A stretch of DNA of 64,000 nt. Source: Stratiolaelaps scimitus (taxonomy: Eukaryota; Arthropoda; Arachnida; Mesostigmata; Laelapidae). Made by a program: the position numbers and the translations under genes. The notes below the pieces were generated by a model. It was not told the DNA's origin. It saw nothing but the letters and a program-made list of their open reading frames with translations, and searched no databases. Of the stretch, positions 58,692 to 64,000 are shown piece after piece. Every line of letters begins with the position of its first letter. Position 1 is the first letter of the stretch. The stretch spans positions 186,001 to 250,000 of the forward strand of contig JABWDB010000036.1 of the NCBI GenBank assembly GCA_019614645.1, in the 5' to 3' direction.

Positions 58692-60183
58692 CGACGGAAC
58701 GTTGGCAGGTGATCCGGCGACCGTCGCCTCCGACGTTCAGCGAGTACTCGACTACGAGGGGCGCAGCGGCCTTGCCCTCAACCCCACGAAGTGCGAGATC
58801 TTCTCTTTAGACGCGCAGCCCGACCTCCAGCGGTCGCTCCCAGGGTGCCGTCTCACTCAGAGGTTGTCCCTCGAGCTCGTCGGCTCCCCTCTCACGGACG
58901 AGGCCATCCGGCCGCTATTGGACCGTTGCCTCGAGAGGACGGCCGTGATGCTCGACCGGCTGCCCCTGTTATCGGCTCACCAGGGGCTGTTCCTGCTTCG
59001 GTCCTGTTTCTCGGCGGCACGCATGCAGCACTTGCTTAGGACATGCCCGGCCGGCACTGAGGCTTCAGCCCTTCACGAGTATGACGACTTGGTGTTGGAA
59101 GCCCTGACGACGATCCTGAACCTCCAGCTCCCTCCGGAAGCGGCGTCGCAGGCTTCCCTTCCAGTCCGCTTCGGTGGCCTCGGCATCCTCAGTGTACGCC
59201 GCTTGGCTGACGTTTGCTACGCCGCGTCGCTTACGGCGGTTGCCGACATGGTCGCTACAGTCCTCCCCCCCGAAGCGCTCGCCCACGTCTCCGCTTCCCA
59301 GGAAGCTGCCCTTGACCAGACGGGCGTCCGCGCTCGGGTCCCTCCGGACAAACAGAGCAAGCAGCGGGCGTGGTCCGATGCCCTGCACCAGGAGCTGCGG
59401 GACTCCCTCCTGGCCTCTGCGCCACACGTTGCTGACCAAGCTCGCCTCCGGGCTGTCGACAGGCCTGGTGCGGGGGCGTGGCTCCACGCGCTGCCCTCGT
59501 CGTCCCTTGGTACTGCTCTAGACGATCGCTCCCTCCGCTTCTGTGTGGGCCTTCGCCTCGGGGCCCCTGTAGTTGCGGCCCACAGCTGCGAGCGTTGCGG
59601 GGACCCCGTCGCAACGAATGGCCATCACGGTCTCTCGTGCGAACGCAGCGCCGGTCGCCATCCGCGACACACGATGCTTAACGACACGCTCGTGAGGGCC
59701 CTCCACTCCGCCGGTATTCCTTGCACAAGGGAGCCACAGGGCCTCGACACCTCTGACGGGCGCCGCCCTGACGGCCTCACCCTTATCCCCTTTCATCGAG
59801 GCCTGCACCTGGTCTGGGACGGCACTGTGGTTGACACTCTAGCACCTTCTTATGTCAACCACTGTGCAACCATCCCCGGTTACGCAGTAGCGCGTGCGGA
59901 ACGGGCAAAGCTAAGGAAGTACGCCGCACTCCAAGCAACCCACCTGTTTTCCCCCCTTGCCTTTGAGACCTTGGGCGGGCACGGCCCTCTCACTGCGAAC
60001 TTCCTCGAGGGGGTCTACCACAGGTTGATCCGCGCCACCGGGGACAAGCGCGCTGGCTCTTTCCTCCTGCAGCGCCTGTCCCTCGCCGTGCAGAGAGGCA
60101 ATGCCATCGCCTTCCTCGGGACATTGTCGTCCTCACCCCCCCCCCCCATAATCCCTAGAAATACCGACCTACCGTATGTTTGA
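58684..60183 (+). CDS. C-terminal half of a reverse transcriptase with a restriction-like endonuclease
   Basis: The open frame starts directly after TAA with YLDDGTLAGDPATVASDV, so it retains the catalytic YLDD but lacks the rest of the polymerase fingers and palm. Counting from the GTG-initial Met-Ala-Gly at 58705 region, a helical thumb region is followed by CERCG...HHGLSC (C-x2-C-x8-H-x4-C, about residues 296-313), RRPDG (about 354-358) and VWDGTVVD (about 371-378). This order (CCHC, RPD, 12-14 residues, D) is that of the endonuclease domain of R2-type non-LTR elements. About 500 codons without a stop or frameshift indicate a fairly young copy. No ATG begins the frame, so it is not expected to make protein on its own. 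GC content is well above the flanks. Confidence 0.8.
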   Translation, partial: YLDDGTLAGDPATVASDVQRVLDYEGRSGLALNPTKCEIFSLDAQPDLQRSLPGCRLTQRLSLELVGSPLTDEAIRPLLDRCLERTAVMLDRLPLLSAHQGLFLLRSCFSAARMQHLLRTCPAGTEASALHEYDDLVLEALTTILNLQLPPEAASQASLPVRFGGLGILSVRRLADVCYAASLTAVADMVATVLPPEALAHVSASQEAALDQTGVRARVPPDKQSKQRAWSDALHQELRDSLLASAPHVADQARLRAVDRPGAGAWLHALPSSSLGTALDDRSLRFCVGLRLGAPVVAAHSCERCGDPVATNGHHGLSCERSAGRHPRHTMLNDTLVRALHSAGIPCTREPQGLDTSDGRRPDGLTLIPFHRGLHLVWDGTVVDTLAPSYVNHCATIPGYAVARAERAKLRKYAALQATHLFSPLAFETLGGHGPLTANFLEGVYHRLIRATGDKRAGSFLLQRLSLAVQRGNAIAFLGTLSSSPPPPIIPRNTDLPYV

Positions 60184-60190
60184 ATAAAAG
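58684..60190 (+). mobile_element. 5'-truncated R2-like non-LTR retrotransposon
   Basis: A GC-rich insertion in AT-rich DNA. It begins at the reverse-transcriptase catalytic motif and ends GTATGTTTGAATAAAAG, with a related 3' end in the fragment at 54171-54600. It is flanked by a 12-bp direct repeat. Truncation at the 5' end plus target duplication fit target-primed reverse transcription. Confidence 0.75.
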
Positions 60191-60202
60191 ATAATACCTA
60201 GA
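60191..60202. repeat. Candidate target site duplication, right copy
   Basis: ATAATACCTAGA, identical to 58680-58691. A similar string (ATAATCTCTAGA) ends the other copy of the family, so part of it could be element 3' sequence rather than duplicated target. Confidence 0.55.
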
Positions 60203-61137
60203 TCTGCCCGGTTTAGCTCGACTCCAATACGTTGTCACCCCTTTCTACCTTGCTACGTTTGGGTAATCCAGGAATCCATATATATATATATAGTCTTCGT
60301 TCAACTATCATACAAATCCACCAGACTCCTGACGACGACCAGGTCCACATTGACCATTATTTTTCCTTACCACCCTTGGCGAGGATGCCATATCAGGAAC
60401 AACATAGAGATGTGTCCTTCGGGGCACATCCCAATCGAAAGCATAAGTCACCACTCGAAAATCTCCTCGTTCTACTGCCGTCCCGCTATTTGTGTTTTTT
60501 ACCCGTCCACCGATCTACGTAAATAACGTTAACATCCGAGTCATATCAATACGCAAGCTGTTCGTCCAACTCTGTGTTCTAATAACCTAACAGTTTTTTT
60601 GGAACAAAAAAACAGTAACGTTCACATTTGCTGGCATTCTTGTCAGTTGTTTTTTTTGTTGTGCTGGATCTTATTTCTTTCCCGGGTTTCCTCGATCGCC
60701 ATCGGCAACCATCATTATCATCACTATAATCTAGTTTCACAGTAATCAGCATATTGGTAGGTGAGTGGGTGGGTAGGTTTGTGTGTGTGTGTGTCTCTGG
60801 ATGAGTGGGATCCCTCTAAGCGTCTGTTGATTGCTACTACTCGCGTAAGCAGCGGGCCGGTAGTAGGTGCAGCAGGCCAGGTACACTCGTATCGATGGAC
60901 GCGCCCTAAGATGGTTTTGTCACAGACGACCGCTGCACGTCGCATCACAACCGCGTAGCTGGGCGTTTACGTTCAGTTTTACCGCTACTGATGTTGCGCG
61001 CTTCCGCTAACGCTGCTAATTCCGAGGCAGTCTCGCCAGCATCGATTATTCCTACGTATCGCCTAGCCCTCGACAAGGGCAAGTAGTCAGTCCTGACAGA
61101 TAGACAGAGAGAGAGAGTATATATATATATATATCTA

Positions 61138-61174
<37 letters not shown>

Positions 61175-64000
61175 AGAGAAAGAGAGAGAGAGAGAGATGC
61201 GGCATAACATCCATGCGGTAGACACTACCCGACTAAACGCTCGGCCGGCGCCATTGCAGTCCGCTGTTCGCTCGAGAAAAAAACAACCGCAGAGAACGAA
61301 TGATCCACGACCAAGGTTTCGTCAAAATGGAAGATCGCTAGTTGCTCTGTCAATCGCTGGCCGGGTCTCGAGCGATGGACGAGACAGACAACTGACCGCG
61401 GAGCGGACTCTAAACATCAGCAGGATGTTAACTCGTTTCAGGCTTCCATTGGACGAACACCAACGTAGCGTAGACGTGGTCACTGCAGTCATCGTAGCAG
61501 TGGACGGCGAATAACCGCCCGATGTGCACAAATGAAGGGATCTCTATGACCTACCCTATCAGCAGTATGTATTAGAAAGCATGGACGATATGTACATAAA
61601 TAGATGTTTTAAGCCGATACTCATACATTTCATTTAGGCAGGTAGTATACGCCCTATGTACGGACGTCGCCGTTCTGCCGGAGAAATAGCGTTATCTGCA
61701 TAGATCTTGCGTTTCATACGGAACCCATGAATGAGTGAGGCGATACTCAAACGACCACTATCGGATACTCACATCTATCTATTGTACTGTGAACTGCAAA
61801 CCTTCGCATCGTCCCTAGCTATGATGAAGCTATGCCGTTGGCTTATTGAGGGAGGTCACGTCGCTTAGCCAGGAGCCGAATACCTCAAAAACAGAAGCGG
61901 TTCGGAAATCACTGGGTCTCAGTAACTCTCTGCTCTTCGAACGTTGCACGATTCACTCGAATTACCATTATAAACATTAGAGACATCTGTTGTCGATCCA
62001 GTGACGATGTCCTCCGCTTGAACGAAACCAATGACCCCGAGCTAGCCGAGTATCGATTAATATCGAGCGAAGGATAATATCAGTAATATTGAAAAATAGG
62101 CATATTTCCAACTTGCTGGTGGTGACCAGCCAGCCGCGGTAGGGGGGGGAGCTACTAAATTCATCATTGAATAGATGTCCTTCATGGACATCATGTTATT
62201 ATATTAGTTCCCTACTGCCCGATACATCCGGCTGAGAAAATCCGTACACGACACGAATAGATGGAGGCAATATCGTCACCTCATGGGACGAATGTATTCG
62301 TTTTCTTGTTCGACGTTTACGTTTAAAACGCATCGAGCGAATCACTAATCCCACAATAACAACAATGAAGCGGTCGACGCGGACCGAACGGGGTGTGCGT
62401 CCTTAGCAGAGATATTAATCGGTAATAGTATTCGTTTATTGGTGTCCTTCTCCCCTGACGGAGCTGAATAGAAGGACAGTATAGGGTGCTCCCTCTGGCG
62501 AGAATCGCCCTGCCTGTTTCATACGACAACACTAAATTGGGAAAAATCACATCTGGACATCACGAGAAGTCCACATCGACGATTTCCACCGTTGTTACCG
62601 CTCACTCACATTCGTCGGCTAGAGGCCAATGCGTCTGTCAGATATTAGCAAACACATACACAAATACATAGACCCAGGGTACAGGTCCAGTAAACGTGTG
62701 GTCGAAATCGATGTCGTCGACGGGTCGAGCCAACAAGACACGCGAAATGCATTAGATTGCGTTCTCGATAGTATACATTACATGGGCACCTTCACAGATT
62801 CGTTTGCTGTGCGTTGAACGAGTCGAAACTACGGACACGTCGCTGTCGAGCGGATGTGTGATTGAACGCACGTGTGCCTATGTAGATAGAAATCGTAGGA
62901 ATTAAATCGTTTTCAAGTTTATCGCCACTGGATAGCCGCCACATACGACAATGGGACGACTAAAACGCCGTGCGATTCATTTTCTCGATTTGCTTGATCA
63001 ACGATCTTGATTCGTTGGTCGGCCACTTCCCCGCGTCAACAACTGGTGGCAATTTGTCACCGGAAAGGTGGCTGTGTTTTTGTATTGTGTACGAGTCGGC
63101 GAATTCCGACAGTTCACTCTCATTGTTAATCATCAATTGTCGGATCACAGAATATATGTTCTATGGATACAACAACGCTTGTAGAAAAAAGAAAACATGA
63201 GTCTCATGTTCATAGTTGGTTAGTGTTGACTGAATCCAATAGTAGCATTGACTAATCAATTTCAGTTTTGAAATATTCCAAATCTTCAGTAATCTAGCTC
63301 GATCTGAGCAGCACTGCGGATCGTGGGACGGATACATTGTAAGCGGGCTTAAGGCGGGCGTCTACATCGATGCCATTTAGCGGTCGATCGAAATCGGCAC
63401 TTTCGCACGACAACCTGCTTTGGTGAAATTGATTGTTGCCTCTATGCGAACCGTTTCTGTTAAATACGACAGTCCTTTGATATTCAAGTGCAGCCTGAAT
63501 CCCGTCAGATTACTCACGATGAGGAGGCCCGTACCGAAAGAAATGGCCACGCTGTGGGCGGATACCGATCCACTGTTTGATATGCTTCGAGTTCGCATGC
63601 CCCGTACGGGAGTGTCACTTACAGAAGGGTTAATTCTGGGAAGGTCTGATCAGGGATAGTGGCGGATCCCGTGTCGCAGCAGCTATTCATTTCAACGGAA
63701 TCAAATCGTCATCGTCGAAAAGGACGACGACAAAATGCTCAAATCAAGAGAAGAAACGGTTGACAAGAGAAATCATCTGCAAGACTCAATATGAACTATC
63801 TTTAAGCAAATATTGACCGCAAGTGTGGGGTACGTGGATACTGTTACAAATGACTATGCACGGAGACTCTACAGCGACAAGAAACTATGTGACACCGTTT
63901 GCAGGCACAAAGTTATTGTATATGATACGTTTAGTATGATGAGATCTCTTTGAGTGATATAGTGCGCTCTCTCGAGGATAAGCAGGCAGAGGTCGCGTCA
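60203..64000. other. Right flank, no recognised gene
   Basis: Contains TA at about 60276-60292, GT at 60779-60793, and a TA/TC/GA complex at 61107-61197. A minus-strand frame at 63377-63598 and a plus-strand frame at 63420-63659 overlap; neither was recognised. Confidence 0.5.
61107..61197. repeat. Compound GA-(TA)n-GA microsatellite
   Basis: GA repeats on both sides of about 50 bp of TA/TATC repeat. Confidence 0.9.

Noticed and set aside
59065..59808. Long frames on both strands inside the retroelement at 58.7-60.2 kb
   Set aside because: High GC content lengthens all frames. Only the frame with YLDD, CCHC and RPDG matches a known family.
63377..63659. Overlapping frames of 73 and 79 codons near the right edge
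   Set aside because: Neither has a recognisable domain and they contradict each other. Possibly an exon at the window edge, but unsupported.
1..64000. CRISPR arrays, bacterial operons or other prokaryotic systems
   Set aside because: No spaced direct-repeat arrays or ribosome-binding organisation. The spliced Raptor and IFRD1 genes show this is animal DNA.

Overview
The window is eukaryotic nuclear DNA. Conserved proteins are split by GT-AG introns. Coding exons are richer in G and C than the AT-rich introns, which carry many (TA)n tracts. Both recognised genes are animal genes. Short introns, polyglutamine and polyasparagine runs and the repeat types suggest an arthropod. A chelicerate such as a mite is possible, but that is a weak inference and no species can be named.

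From 1 to about 13.6 kb lies a plus-strand gene for Raptor, the scaffold and substrate-recruiting subunit of mTORC1. Fourteen exons (923-13603) can be joined, and the splice phase closes at every junction. Together they give about 1,687 codons: a low-complexity N-terminal extension, the caspase-like RNC domain with a large polyglutamine insertion, the armadillo/HEAT region and a C-terminal WD40 propeller. The initiator ATG is not settled.

From 13.6 to 19.7 kb there is no recognisable gene, only microsatellites. A second gene, an IFRD1/TIS7 (interferon-related developmental regulator) homologue, runs on the minus strand from 24143 to 20370 in three visible exons, so the two genes are tail to tail. 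Its first coding exon is not found. A tRNA-derived SINE lies just beyond its 3' end.

From 24 to 40 kb is gene-poor sequence with microsatellites, one short cysteine-patterned reading frame of unknown status and a decayed mariner-like transposon.

From 40410 to 54096 two copies of a 6.84-kb unit stand head to tail. I found three substitutions and one homopolymer-length change between them. Each unit carries a 5'-truncated LINE (non-LTR retrotransposon) with an open reverse-transcriptase frame, a SINE, a related reverse-transcriptase fragment folded back on itself as an 80-bp inverted duplication, and two copies of an A-tailed module. The left breakpoint lies inside the LINE 3' end, so this is a segmental duplication or an assembly duplicate, not two insertions.

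From 54 to 64 kb are two copies of a second, GC-rich retroelement family, a small decayed one (54171-54600, minus) and a longer open one (58684-60183, plus). The longer one has a YLDD motif, a CCHC zinc motif and an RPD...D motif in the order seen in R2-like non-LTR elements with a restriction-like endonuclease. Each copy is bounded by short direct repeats that share the core TYTAGGTA. A second mariner remnant is nearby. The rest is unassigned.

Raptor and IFRD1 are not known to form one functional unit; here they are neighbours. The less ordinary part of the window is the retroelement-rich right half.
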